From JBBSBR01 sp038251135 (GTDB lineage Bacteria > Patescibacteriota > Saccharimonadia > UBA4664), in assembly GCA_038251135.1 (NCBI GenBank), contig JBBSBR010000003.1:1-53236 (forward strand): a stretch of 53,236 nucleotides of DNA, given 5' to 3'. Below, piece after piece: positions 7,908-16,703 of the stretch. Within the stretch, counting starts at the first letter, position 1. Each line of letters opens with the position of its first letter. Below the pieces are notes generated by a model. That model worked only from the letters and a program-made list of their open reading frames with translations. It ran no database searches and was not told the DNA's origin. Position numbers and translations under genes: made by a program.

Positions 7908-9092
7908 TCACACAGAGACGTCCTGGTAGAACATCAGGCCCAATTTGATCTGCAACGCGTCATCAAAATGCCTGGGGTCGAGCTGAATGAGCTTCTTGGT
8001 CTTATCGAGGCGATAGATGAGGGTATTGCGATGGATATGGAGGTTGGTGGCGGCTTCAGTGAGGTTGAGGCCGCTGGCCAGGAAGCTTTGTACCGTTTTG
8101 AAAAGCTGCTCGTCGCGCAGGAGCGGCGAGAGGATCTGATATGCCAGCTCGGCTTTGCGGTCCTGCGAGGTATTTGCGAGAGTAATGAACATGCCGACGT
8201 TTTTGATATGGTAGGGTCGGTTCGGACCCCAGACTTTCTTGCCTACCTCAAGCGCTAATTTGGCATCCTGATAGCTTTTGCGCAGACCGGCCAGATCGGG
8301 GTAGTACTGGCCTATACCTACGGTGAAGTTGAGTTTTAGTTGTAATTTTTTCAACATATTAAACAAGTTTTCGCCTTTTTCGTTCATGAACTTGATTGTG
8401 TTCAGAGTCGTGAGGTAGTCTCCGCCAATACCTTTGAAGAGAACGAAACGATCATTGCCCAGGTAGGCTACCAGGTTGTCCTGATGGTTTTTGTAAAATT
8501 CACGGAGAATATTCGATAGCCTCGTCGTCTCTTCGTCGAGCTTGAGCTGCTGCTCCTCAGCCGAGAGGCCGCGATGCAGATGGTGCTGAGCCGTCTCCAG
8601 GCCGTCGAATTCGATAAGGATCATGGCTTGGGGGGATCGCACGTCGAGCTGCAGGATATCGGCTTGGCGGTAGATGTCCTCGGTGATAATCGAGCCGGCG
8701 GTCAGAAGTTGCGTCAGGAAATCGGCTCGGATACGCTCGCTGCTCTGGAGCTTGTCGAACAGAAAGTGCTGGTAGAGGAGAACTTCAGCCAGGCCATGGA
8801 GGAGGTTGATGGCTTCCTGGGTAATCGGCTCGACGTCCACCGGCAGACCAAAGACGGCAGCGGTTTGTCCTTCATAGACGAACGGCCACCACTTGGTCTG
8901 GCGGTCGAGGTAATTGGTCGTGATGGTATGGCCGGTCTGAGCTACTCCGAGGGCTTCGGCAACGAAACGGTGGGAGTCTGCCTGTGCGCCCACGAGGACC
9001 TGGCCGCTCGTGTCGGTAATGACGATGTCGCGTTTGAGGATGGCCCGTGATTTCTCGGCTACCTGTTTTGCTAAGGCGCTATTTAGTTCCAT
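7908..9092 (-). CDS. CdaR/PucR-like transcriptional regulator, downstream copy
   Basis: 394 aa. An N-terminal sugar-diacid-recognition-like domain (about 1-130), a GGDEF-like middle (about 140-290) and a C-terminal PucR helix-turn-helix (LTEAATNLHIHRNTLIYRLDKTKKL). Start 9092 has GGAGG upstream and lines up with its paralogue; the frame upstream is unsupported. It overlaps the stop of the upstream paralogue by 14 nt, so translation is probably coupled. Family members respond to small metabolites such as glycerate or purines; the ligand here is unknown. A 17-bp dispersed motif (8339-8355) lies inside the gene. Confidence 0.8.
   Translation of the reverse strand: MELNSALAKQVAEKSRAILKRDIVITDTSGQVLVGAQADSHRFVAEALGVAQTGHTITTNYLDRQTKWWPFVYEGQTAAVFGLPVDVEPITQEAINLLHGLAEVLLYQHFLFDKLQSSERIRADFLTQLLTAGSIITEDIYRQADILQLDVRSPQAMILIEFDGLETAQHHLHRGLSAEEQQLKLDEETTRLSNILREFYKNHQDNLVAYLGNDRFVLFKGIGGDYLTTLNTIKFMNEKGENLFNMLKKLQLKLNFTVGIGQYYPDLAGLRKSYQDAKLALEVGKKVWGPNRPYHIKNVGMFITLANTSQDRKAELAYQILSPLLRDEQLFKTVQSFLASGLNLTEAATNLHIHRNTLIYRLDKTKKLIQLDPRHFDDALQIKLGLMFYQDVSV
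8339..8355 (+). repeat. Dispersed 17-bp motif, copy in CdaR-like gene
   Basis: GTTGTAATTTTTTCAAC; see 40742 for the family. Here the complementary codons read KKLQL. Confidence 0.65.
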
Positions 9093-10215
9093 GGCCGGCC
9101 TCCACGAATCTGCCGTAAAGTATGGCGAGACGGATCTGTACCGCGTCATCGAAGACTCTCGGATCAAGCTCGAGCGTATCGGTGATGCGATCAAGACGAT
9201 AGACCAGCGTATTGCGGTGAATTTTGAGTTTCTCGGAGGTCCGGGTCAGGCTCATATCGAGCTCAAAGAAAACTTCCAGCGTCTGTGTGACCTCCTGATT
9301 TTCGCCCAGGCGTTCCAGAAGCTCGCGTGAGAAATAGATATTGTCTTCATCGACGCCCGTCAGCAGCGGTGCCACCACCCCGAAGTCGTCAATATGATAA
9401 ATCCGATCCTGATCCCAAGTCTGGCTTCCAAGCTCAATGGCCGAGGTGGCTTCATGGTAGCTTTGGCGTAAGCCTTCGATACCGGGATGGTAATTGCCGA
9501 CGCCCACCGTCGCCGGCAGCTTCAGCTCGCTCTTGAGAATGCCGTAGATGGCATTTAGACTCTTTTTGAACGTGTCGAGACTGGCATTTAGGTCGCCGTC
9601 GGTCTCGGTAACCAGGTCTTTCAGAATGGAGAATGAGGTCCCGCCGAGGTAGCTTACGACGTTTTCGCGGCTTGAGGTGTAGAAGGAGTTGAGCGCGCGC
9701 GTAATCCCAAACTTATAGCGCGTTACGCGGGTTTCGCGGTCGCTCGAGGGATCCTGCTGCCTAGCGATGAGCTTGGGATCGTCGATTTGGATGATGATGG
9801 CAATCCGAGGACGTTCGATATCGACGTTGAACAGGCGCGCCTCGGCGGACAATAGCGGCCAATCGGGCTGAGGCTGATTGAGGAGATCGTAGATGAACTT
9901 ATCGACCCGTTCATCTTGGCGGGGAATCTGCTCCAAGACGATCGTTTGGTGCATTACGAGCTCAGCGATGCTTTTGATGAGCGGCGCGGACTCGTCTTGA
10001 TTGGGCAGCTGAGTCTCCATAACGATGAATCCGACGGTACTCCCGCCGTAGCTGATCGGGATAGCCCAGGGCGTCTTACTCAGATCAATGTTGGCTGCGG
10101 CGAGAGACGGCGTGGCAGACAGCGTCTTGCCATCGGGGTCGGTAACCCTGAGTTCACGATTAACAAGGGTAGCCACCTTGGAACGTATTTTGTCGGCGAT
10201 TTGCTGACTCAGCAC
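9079..10215 (-). CDS. CdaR/PucR-like transcriptional regulator, upstream copy
   Basis: 378 aa from a GTG at 10215, preceded by AAGAGG and aligning residue for residue with its neighbour's start (LSQQIADKIRSKVATLVNREL against LNSALAKQVAEKSRAILKRD). The same three-part layout ends in the HTH SLTRTSEKLKIHRNTLVYRL. The longer frame to 10344 runs through the Gam terminator and is unlikely. Two divergent tandem copies suggest duplication and possible heterodimers. Confidence 0.8.
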   Translation of the reverse strand: MLSQQIADKIRSKVATLVNRELRVTDPDGKTLSATPSLAAANIDLSKTPWAIPISYGGSTVGFIVMETQLPNQDESAPLIKSIAELVMHQTIVLEQIPRQDERVDKFIYDLLNQPQPDWPLLSAEARLFNVDIERPRIAIIIQIDDPKLIARQQDPSSDRETRVTRYKFGITRALNSFYTSSRENVVSYLGGTSFSILKDLVTETDGDLNASLDTFKKSLNAIYGILKSELKLPATVGVGNYHPGIEGLRQSYHEATSAIELGSQTWDQDRIYHIDDFGVVAPLLTGVDEDNIYFSRELLERLGENQEVTQTLEVFFELDMSLTRTSEKLKIHRNTLVYRLDRITDTLELDPRVFDDAVQIRLAILYGRFVEAGHGTK

Positions 10216-10302
10216 ACTTCCATACCTCTTAAGTTGGTACTTCCTACAAATAGCGTAACGAACGAGCGGTATCCTCGCAAGCATTAGGGTCTTAAAATGA
10301 AG

Positions 10303-10332
10303 CGCCTCCTCCGCCGTTAAGCGGAGGAGGCG
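10303..10332 (-). terminator. Terminator of the Gam-like gene
   Basis: Perfect 12-bp stem CGCCTCCTCCGC / GCGGAGGAGGCG with a 6-nt loop, just after the stop and before the CdaR-like pair. Confidence 0.8.
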
Positions 10333-10340
10333 TGAGCTAG

Positions 10341-10949
10341 TCACTGCTTTGCGACAGGCGGGTTCGTCCCGGAGGAGGGGAGCAGACCCTGATCGGCAGC
10401 GAGACGTTGCAGCCGGGCTACCGGCAGGACGAACGGCTCGGAGCAGTTGGCAGCGCGAATCGTAAAGGTTTCGACGCCCGGCGCGCTGGCCGAGGCGAGC
10501 TGGCCGAGAACCTCGGGAAACTTCTGCTTGAGGGGGTCCTTGCGGATCGTCTTGACCGTTTTTACGATCTGATCGGCAAGCTCCGGGAACCGGGTCTCGA
10601 CCTCCGCTACGGCCGCGTCTTCGCCGTCAGGGAAGATCATCGCTCCGACCGCCCGCGTGATCCGTTCGGCCGTACCCGTGCCCAGATCGGCAGTCTGAGT
10701 ATCGGTGAATTCTGACCACCGGGGGTAGACGCTGGCAAAGATCGCGGCGGCGTCCCGTTCGATGAGGCGGCCGTCCCTGGCGTCGAGCGAGGCCAGCTGG
10801 GACTTGATGACGGTGAGCTGGTCTTCGTGACGAGCCTTACGGGCGTTGAGCCGCGCGCGGCGGTTCGTGACGCGCTGGAGGCGGCGCCCCAGCCGAGCGA
10901 CTGCCAGAGCCAGCTGCTCCGGGGTCTTGATTTGAGAGGTAGTCGACAT
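10341..10949 (-). CDS. Gam-like DNA-end-binding protein (Mu Gam family), tentative
   Basis: 202 aa. A long basic coiled coil (about 10-62: LGRRLQRVTNRRARLNARKA and on) is followed by a compact domain with VKTVKTIRKDPLKQKFPEVL and a closing beta segment (GVETFTIRAA). This resembles phage Mu Gam-type host-nuclease inhibitors, which coat double-strand ends. It stands alone without phage genes, so it may be a domesticated protein. A possible promoter (TTGACT, 17 nt, TACGGT) lies upstream near 11027-11055. Apart from small hairpins I see nothing else in the 238 nt before the tRNA. Confidence 0.5.
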   Translation of the reverse strand: MSTTSQIKTPEQLALAVARLGRRLQRVTNRRARLNARKARHEDQLTVIKSQLASLDARDGRLIERDAAAIFASVYPRWSEFTDTQTADLGTGTAERITRAVGAMIFPDGEDAAVAEVETRFPELADQIVKTVKTIRKDPLKQKFPEVLGQLASASAPGVETFTIRAANCSEPFVLPVARLQRLAADQGLLPSSGTNPPVAKQ

Positions 10950-11187
10950 GACTACGTCCTTCCTGGTACTCCCACACTCTCGCAGTGGGCTAGCGCCGAC
11001 AGAAGGTTTTCTGTACGAATGACGATACCGTAGAGTTATGATCGCATCCAGTCAAATTTTGTTACCTAACTGCATGTAGCCCGCGGTTAACGCGGAGCAC
11101 CTAGCCTACTGCCCGCTGGGCGGCGGATAAAGCGGGTTCTTGATCGGAGAGGGGATTTCCGCTATAGTTCTCCCTTGTAGACGCCTT

Positions 11188-11264
11188 GGATCCTTAGCTC
11201 AGCTGGCTAGAGCGCCTCATTGACGTTGAGGAGGTCAGAGGTTCGAATCCTCTAGGATCCACCA
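11188..11264 (+). tRNA. tRNA-Val (GAC)
   Basis: 77-nt cloverleaf with CCA encoded: acceptor GGATCCT/AGGATCC, D stem GCTC/GAGC, anticodon arm CCTCA-TTGACGT-TGAGG with anticodon GAC, T arm AGAGG-TTCGAAT-CCTCT. Promoter TTGATC (11140-11145), 17 nt, TATAGT (11163-11168). Confidence 0.96.
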
Positions 11265-11272
11265 TAATGAAC

Positions 11273-11294
11273 GCCTCACGAAAGTGGGGCTTTT
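11273..11294 (+). terminator. Terminator after tRNA-Val(GAC)
   Basis: GCCTCAC-gaaa-GTGGGGC stem with TTTTATT. Confidence 0.8.
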
Positions 11295-11423
11295 ATTATA
11301 GCGGATGCCAGAAAGTCTGAGACACGAAAATCGAAGCGGAGGTTCGTCCGGCCCCTTTCGCCAGAGTTTCACCGTATCCTAGAACGTTTCTTATTAATCC
11401 GCTACAATTCTTTCGTTGCCCAT

Positions 11424-11500
<77 letters not shown>

Positions 11501-11534
11501 AGGTAAAGGCCCCGTCTTCGGGGTCTTTACCTTG
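11501..11534 (+). terminator. Terminator after tRNA-Val(CAC)
   Basis: Long hairpin AAGGTAAAGGCCCCG-tctt-CGGGGTCTTTACCTT; the T-rich part sits inside the 3' arm. Confidence 0.7.
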
Positions 11535-11596
11535 GCTGATTGTCTAGGATAGAGAATCTTTGGTAACATTAACTTTATAGATGATATGGAGCCCAA

Positions 11597-12001
11597 ATGC
11601 CCGAAGGATCAAGACAAGAAGAGTTCCCGATTCCGCCTCAACAAGAATCCGAAGAACCGGCCGTTGTGAATCCAGCCCCCGAGAGACTCAATCCTCGCGA
11701 AGAATTGGGGAAAGTTGAACGTGATCAAGATACTACGAATCAGATCCAAAAGATTCGTCGCAGCCAGTTGATCGCTCAGGCTCGCATCGATATCGAGGCC
11801 GGCGGAAAGAGGCGGGAGGACAATGAAAGGCGGAAGCAGGAGGAAAAGAAGATTACTGATGCCGCAACTGCGGCGGGCGTTCATGTTGAGCTTGTAAGTC
11901 AGTCTGAAGTCGACCAGACCGGAGCATTAGCCGGTCTCAGGCAGACCACGGAGTCAAATGGGACGCCGCCGGCTCCGGAAGCCCCCGATCAGACCAAATA
12001 A
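11597..12001 (+). CDS. Hypothetical charged, largely disordered protein
   Basis: 134 aa rich in Glu, Gln, Arg and Pro; one predicted helix or coiled coil (about 45-85, RRSQLIAQARIDIEAGGKRR) between disordered ends. No signal peptide or domain. GGAG lies 5 nt before the ATG. A terminator follows, so it is a self-contained unit. Confidence 0.6.
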   Translation: MPEGSRQEEFPIPPQQESEEPAVVNPAPERLNPREELGKVERDQDTTNQIQKIRRSQLIAQARIDIEAGGKRREDNERRKQEEKKITDAATAAGVHVELVSQSEVDQTGALAGLRQTTESNGTPPAPEAPDQTK

Positions 12002-12014
12002 ATTAGACTTGACC

Positions 12015-12042
12015 AAAACCGGCTCCAAATCGAACCGGTTTT
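12015..12042 (+). terminator. Terminator after the 134-aa gene
   Basis: AAAACCGG / CCGGTTTT stem enclosing a 12-nt loop with minor pairing. Confidence 0.75.
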
Positions 12043-12057
12043 GTGGTAATCTGAGGG

Positions 12058-12215
12058 TGTTAGAGAGCGTTGACCGGGTCCAACCAACCCGCGAGCCCCG
12101 CCGCCGCGAGCGTATCGTAGCATCCTAGAGCGTCCCGAAGACCGTTTCGGGGAAGTCTGGTGGAACCGCCCCTCAGTTTGGGGTCCAGACGCATAGCCGA
12201 GCTATGCGTCTTTTT
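12058..12215 (+). promoter_or_regulatory. T-box leader controlling thrS
   Basis: The T-box core TGGAACCGC (12161-12169) sits in an antiterminator: GTCTGG (12155-12160) pairs with CCAGAC (12185-12190), with an inner GCCCC/GGGG pairing. The 3' arm overlaps the terminator GACGCATAG/CTATGCGTC-TTTTT (12188-12215), so the two are mutually exclusive. A CCCGAA/TTCGGG stem III lies just upstream, and AGAGA occurs near the 5' end. UGGA would pair with a tRNA ending UCCA. I could not resolve the threonine specifier codon in stem I. Confidence 0.85.
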
Positions 12216-12236
12216 GTAACTAATTGAGGTTATTCT

Positions 12237-14087
12237 ATGAGTAAATCAGTCGCCCCCGAACATGTTTATGCCATGCGTCACTCCATGGCGCACATTATGG
12301 CGACGGCCGTGCAGGAGCTTTACCCGGAAGCCAAGTTCGGTATCGGCCCCGTCGTTGAGAACGGCTTCTATTATGACATCGACCTTCCGGTGCGCCTGAG
12401 CGAGGAAGATTTGAGCGCCATTGAGAAAAAAATGAAGGAGGTCGTTAAGGCCAACTATCCGTTTGAGCAGTCGCACATGAAGCTCGACGAAGCCATTGAT
12501 TACTTTGGCCGTAAAGACCAGACCTTCAAACTCGACCTGCTGAACGACCTCAAAGTGCACGGCACCACGGTCGCCAAGGACATCGACCGCACGCAGCTCG
12601 GCATCGAAGAGGGAAACCGGGTCGACGAGGTGTCCATCTATACCGACGGCCCGTTTGCCGACCTCTGCCGGGGTCCGCACGTGGAGAGCACCGGCCGCGT
12701 CGGCGCCTTCAAGCTGATGCGAGTGTCCGGCGCCTACTGGCGGGGCAACGATCAGAACGCCCAACTTCAACGTATTTATGGTGTAGGATTTACAACGAAA
12801 GAGGAGCTAAACGCCCATCTGACTATGCTGGCCGAGGCTGAGAAGCGTGATCACCGTAAGTTGGGCAAGGAGCTTGATCTCTTTGTCTTCAGCGATCTCG
12901 TCGGACCCGGTCTGCCGCTTTGGACGCCCCGCGGAACGACGCTGCGACGTGAACTGGACAATTTCGTACAGGAGTTGCGCGGCGAATATGACTTCCAAGA
13001 AGTCGCTATCCCGCACATTACCAAGAAAGATCTCTACGAGAAGAGCGGTCATTGGGAGAAATTTAAGGACGACCTCTTCCGAATCGAGACGCGTGAGGGT
13101 CATGAGTTTGCGATGAAGCCCATGAACTGTCCGCACCACGCCCAGATTTTTGATTCGCGCCCCCGCAGCTACCGCGAAATGCCCGTCCGCTACCGTGAGA
13201 CCACCATGGTCTACCGCGACGAACAGAGCGGTGAGCTAGGAGGCCTCTCGCGCGTGCGCGCCATCACTCAGGATGATGCGCATGTCTTCTGCCGCCAGAA
13301 CCAGATTAAGACCGAGGTACTGCAACTTTGGGATATCGTTGAGCGTTTCTATGGGACGTTTGGCTTGGAGCTGCGCCTTCGAGTGTCCACTCACGATCCG
13401 GAGAATATGCAGGCGTACAGTGGCACGGCCGAAGCTTGGGAGGTATCGGTCAATCAACTCAAAGCGATTGCCGAGGAGAAACTGGGTGCCGACTACGAAG
13501 TCGGTGTCGGCGAGGCGGCGTTCTACGGACCGAAGCTCGACTTCATGGCGCGCGACGCCATCGGCCGCGAGCACCAAGTCGCGACGATTCAGCTCGATTT
13601 TAATCAGCCCGAAGGGTTTGACCTCAACTGTATTAACGAAAGCGGTGAGACGGAACGCGTGGTGATGATCCACTGTGCCATTATGGGCAGTATCGAGCGG
13701 TTCCTGGTCGTTTTGATCGAGCATACGGCCGGTCGTTTCCCGCTCTGGCTGGCTCCTGAGCAGGTTCGAGTAACTTGCGTCAACGATGATCCGGCTGTCA
13801 TACGGTGCGCCCAGGATCTGGTTCGCGACCTCAAGGCCGCCAAGGTACGGACCGAACTGGATATTACCAATGAGAGCGTCGGCAAGAAGATCCGCTCTGC
13901 CGAGCTGGCCAAGGTACCCTATACGGTGGTAATTGGCACCAAGGAGGCCGAGAGCGGCCACCTGACCCCCCGAGTGCGGGCGGATCTGGCCGTTGCCAAC
14001 GAGAAAGACCACGACATTACCTTCGAGAACTTCGTGCAAAGCGTGGCCCGCGAGATCAAGACCCGGGCAAGCCGTTCGAGCCTGTAG
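12237..14087 (+). CDS. thrS: Threonyl-tRNA synthetase
   Basis: 616 aa. It starts directly in the editing domain (HSMAHIMATAV, HxxxH at about 15-19; Cys in DLCRGPHV), so the N-terminal TGS domain of longer bacterial enzymes is absent. The class II core carries the zinc ligands in MKPMNCPHH (Cys), TQDDAHVFC (His) and VMIHCAIMGS (His). The anticodon-binding domain ends the protein (about 515-610). ATG 12237 follows TTGAGGTTA. Expression is under the T-box leader, and the alkyltransferase-like gene overlaps the stop. Confidence 0.97.
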   Translation: MSKSVAPEHVYAMRHSMAHIMATAVQELYPEAKFGIGPVVENGFYYDIDLPVRLSEEDLSAIEKKMKEVVKANYPFEQSHMKLDEAIDYFGRKDQTFKLDLLNDLKVHGTTVAKDIDRTQLGIEEGNRVDEVSIYTDGPFADLCRGPHVESTGRVGAFKLMRVSGAYWRGNDQNAQLQRIYGVGFTTKEELNAHLTMLAEAEKRDHRKLGKELDLFVFSDLVGPGLPLWTPRGTTLRRELDNFVQELRGEYDFQEVAIPHITKKDLYEKSGHWEKFKDDLFRIETREGHEFAMKPMNCPHHAQIFDSRPRSYREMPVRYRETTMVYRDEQSGELGGLSRVRAITQDDAHVFCRQNQIKTEVLQLWDIVERFYGTFGLELRLRVSTHDPENMQAYSGTAEAWEVSVNQLKAIAEEKLGADYEVGVGEAAFYGPKLDFMARDAIGREHQVATIQLDFNQPEGFDLNCINESGETERVVMIHCAIMGSIERFLVVLIEHTAGRFPLWLAPEQVRVTCVNDDPAVIRCAQDLVRDLKAAKVRTELDITNESVGKKIRSAELAKVPYTVVIGTKEAESGHLTPRVRADLAVANEKDHDITFENFVQSVAREIKTRASRSSL

Positions 14088-14419
14088 TGAGCGATATGAC
14101 CGCGTTCTCGGATCGAGTAACGGATCTGGTAGCCCGGATTCCTTCCGGCCGGGTGATGACTTACGGCCAGATAGCGGCGCTATGCGGGAGTCCGCGCGCC
14201 GCCCGCATAGTGGGCGGAGTGGCGCATTACGGATCCGAAGAGCTGCCTTGGCACCGGGTGGTCAATAAGCAGGGCGGGCTGGCAGCGGCTTTCCCGGGCG
14301 GGCGCGCCGAACAGGCCAAGCGCCTCGCCGGAGAGGGGATCGAGCTCAACGAGTCGGGCGTCGTCGATATTGACTCGATACTATGGTGGCCTTCAAGTAT
14401 AAATATAATCGATTTATGA
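14087..14419 (+). CDS. Alkyltransferase-like protein (ATL), MGMT fold without acceptor Cys
   Basis: 110 aa (GTG 14087, or ATG 14096). It has the DNA-binding MGMT domain (RVMTYGQIAALCGSPRAARIVG) with the Arg finger, but the active-site PCHRV is PWHRV (W55). ATLs flip O6-alkylguanine and flag it for nucleotide excision repair instead of removing the alkyl group. It overlaps thrS by 1 nt and precedes miaA by 4 nt, so it lies in the thrS operon. Confidence 0.85.
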   Translation: MSDMTAFSDRVTDLVARIPSGRVMTYGQIAALCGSPRAARIVGGVAHYGSEELPWHRVVNKQGGLAAAFPGGRAEQAKRLAGEGIELNESGVVDIDSILWWPSSINIIDL

Positions 14420-14423
14420 TGTA

Positions 14424-15314
14424 ATGATTACAACGAAAAATTCACAAAATAATAAATTTATCACTATTCTGGGGCCGACGGCATCAGGTAAGTCAGACTT
14501 AGCCTTGAGGCTTGCCGAAAGCATAAACGGTGAGATTATCTGTGCTGATTCCCGGACCGTCTACCGCGGTATGAACATCGGTACGGCTAAACCGACCGAG
14601 GCTGAGCAGGCAAGGGTGCCTCATCATCTGTTGGACGTCGTAAATCCGGATCAGCGTCTGAGCGCCGCCGAGTTCAAGCGACTTGCCGTGGACGCAATTG
14701 AGTTCATTCATAACCGGGGCCGGGTACCATTGTTGGTCGGCGGGAGCGGACTCTACATCGACAGCGTTATCTTTGACTATAAATTTCCGCCGGAGGCCGA
14801 TCCGATTCGGCGCCAAGCCCTCGAGGCGCTGAGCGACGACGCCCTGCGCGAGCGCTTGAAACAAGCCGACAGAGCGGTCTACGAAAATACCGATACCGCC
14901 AACCGCCGCCGGGTTGTCAGAGCGCTGGAAACGCTTGATGCACCCCGATCTCGCCGTGATCAGATGCTGCCCGATACCTTGGTTCTCGGACTGACTATGA
15001 ACAAAAATATTGCTCAAAAACGAATAGAAATGCGTATCGAAAAAATGCTTGAGGAAGGCTTTATTGACGAAGTAAGAGCTGTCGGAACTGAGTACGGTTG
15101 GGACTCTGAGGCCATGAATATCATAGGCTACCGGGCCTTTAAGGACGTCGTCTTGGGTACCAGAAGTATTGCCGACGGGATTGCTGATTTTGCGGCCGGC
15201 GACATGGCTCTCTACAAAAAACAGATCACCTGGTTTCGGCGTAATCCGTCGATTCACTGGCTCGAAGATCCAGCCGACGCCGACAGACTCGTGCGCACAT
15301 TCTTGGATGATTAA
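14424..15314 (+). CDS. miaA: tRNA dimethylallyltransferase
   Basis: 296 aa. It adds a dimethylallyl group to A37 of tRNAs that read UNN codons. Motifs: P-loop GPTASGKS (17-24), ADSRTVYRGMNIGTAKP, VPHHLLDVV and VGGSGLYIDSVI. No ribosome site before ATG 14424; the gene probably relies on coupling to the ATL stop. The first codons (ATT ACA ACG) form part of a copy of the dispersed GTTGTAAT motif (14418-14434). Confidence 0.95.
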   Translation: MITTKNSQNNKFITILGPTASGKSDLALRLAESINGEIICADSRTVYRGMNIGTAKPTEAEQARVPHHLLDVVNPDQRLSAAEFKRLAVDAIEFIHNRGRVPLLVGGSGLYIDSVIFDYKFPPEADPIRRQALEALSDDALRERLKQADRAVYENTDTANRRRVVRALETLDAPRSRRDQMLPDTLVLGLTMNKNIAQKRIEMRIEKMLEEGFIDEVRAVGTEYGWDSEAMNIIGYRAFKDVVLGTRSIADGIADFAAGDMALYKKQITWFRRNPSIHWLEDPADADRLVRTFLDD

Positions 15315-15329
15315 GTTATAATCGAACCA

Positions 15330-16703
15330 ATGCGCCAGACTCTTACCTTAGCCATTACCAAAATCGCCGCCGGCACCAGCCGAATGCTCGGAAGGGGCGG
15401 CGGCGGCGCTTTGCCCGGTTTGATTGCGGAGAAGCTTGATCCTACGCTTGGGACCAATCTGGCGGCTCAGCTGCCCCACGGCGTTATTCTCATAACGGGT
15501 ACCAACGGCAAGACGACGACGACCAAGCTAATCGCGGCCGAGCTTGAGGCTCACGGTGAAAAAGTACTTACGAATCGAAGCGGCTCCAATCTGCGCCGCG
15601 GCGTGGTGTCGAGTTTGATTGACGCCTCAAATATGGGCGGCGAAATCGACGCTACGATCGGTCTCTTCGAGGTCGACGAGGCCTGGCTCAGGATCGTCGC
15701 AGCCGAGCTGCAACCCCGCCGGATCGTGGTACTGAATCTCTTTCGCGATCAGCTGGATCGCTACGGCGAGCTTGATACTCTGGCCAAATTGATCGGGGAG
15801 GGGATTGCGGCCACCCAAGCCGAGCTCTACCTAAATGCCGACGATCCGCTGGTAGCGAGCTTGGCCAAGTACGCCGCGCGACCGGAGCTGGTAAATTACT
15901 TCGGCGTCGAAGGACTGCCCGCTCAGACGGCCGGTCACCAAGTGTCACCGATAGATTCCGATCATTGCCCGATTTGCAGCGCCGAGCTTAATTTCAGCCG
16001 CGTATTTTACGGACACATCGGCCATTACCGCTGCCCCCGGGGCGATTTCAGCCGTCCGCAACCTGAAGTCAGCCTGACCCATGTCAACGAAACATCGGCG
16101 GAGACGTCCAAGTTTACCGTTGCGATCAGCGGCAAGCGGCAAGACTTCGAGCTGGGGCTGCCGGGCACCTATAACCTCTATAACGCCCTCGCCGCGATAT
16201 CGCTCGGGTACGGCTATGGCGTCTCGGTTGCAAACCTCGAGCAGGCGATTCGGACGACCGACGCCGCGTTTGGCCGGGTCGAGAGCGTTGCTATCGGCAA
16301 TAAGACGCTGTTGTTGCTGTTAATTAAGAATCCCACCGGCTTCACCCAAGTGATCGAGACCTTTCTGGCGGCCAAAACCAGACCGAATATTCTCATGATC
16401 ATTAACGACAACCTGGCTGACGGCCGGGATGTTTCGTGGCTTTGGGACGTGCCTCTGGAAATTCTGGCAGCGAGCCGGCCGCAGGTGATCTGTTCGGGCA
16501 TTCGTGCGACCGACATGGCGTTGCGCCTCAAGTACGCCGAGATCGACAGTCTTTGCGTTGAAGATCCAAGCAGTGGACTGAACCGCCTGCTCGATGCGAT
16601 TCCGGACGGGGAGACGGGGTACATCTTGCCGACCTACACCGCCATGGTAGCTATTCGGCGCGAGCTCAGCCTCCGCACCTCGATGCCGGAGGTCAAGATA
16701 TGA
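15330..16703 (+). CDS. murT: Lipid II isoglutaminyl synthase, Mur ligase subunit MurT
   Basis: 457 aa. With GatD it amidates the D-Glu of lipid II to D-isoglutamine. Mur-ligase P-loop GTNGKTTTT (57-65), then an inserted zinc-ribbon region (C213, C216, C235) where the expected fourth Cys is Gly (CPRG), and a C-terminal DUF1727 domain. TATAAT (15317-15322) lies exactly 7 nt before the ATG and there is no ribosome site, so the mRNA is probably leaderless. gatD overlaps by 4 nt. Confidence 0.93.
   Translation: MRQTLTLAITKIAAGTSRMLGRGGGGALPGLIAEKLDPTLGTNLAAQLPHGVILITGTNGKTTTTKLIAAELEAHGEKVLTNRSGSNLRRGVVSSLIDASNMGGEIDATIGLFEVDEAWLRIVAAELQPRRIVVLNLFRDQLDRYGELDTLAKLIGEGIAATQAELYLNADDPLVASLAKYAARPELVNYFGVEGLPAQTAGHQVSPIDSDHCPICSAELNFSRVFYGHIGHYRCPRGDFSRPQPEVSLTHVNETSAETSKFTVAISGKRQDFELGLPGTYNLYNALAAISLGYGYGVSVANLEQAIRTTDAAFGRVESVAIGNKTLLLLLIKNPTGFTQVIETFLAAKTRPNILMIINDNLADGRDVSWLWDVPLEILAASRPQVICSGIRATDMALRLKYAEIDSLCVEDPSSGLNRLLDAIPDGETGYILPTYTAMVAIRRELSLRTSMPEVKI

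Noticed and set aside
12246..12770. Long minus-strand frames opposite thrS
   Set aside because: Shadows of the GC-rich plus-strand gene; no starts, and the T-box and thrS fully explain the region.
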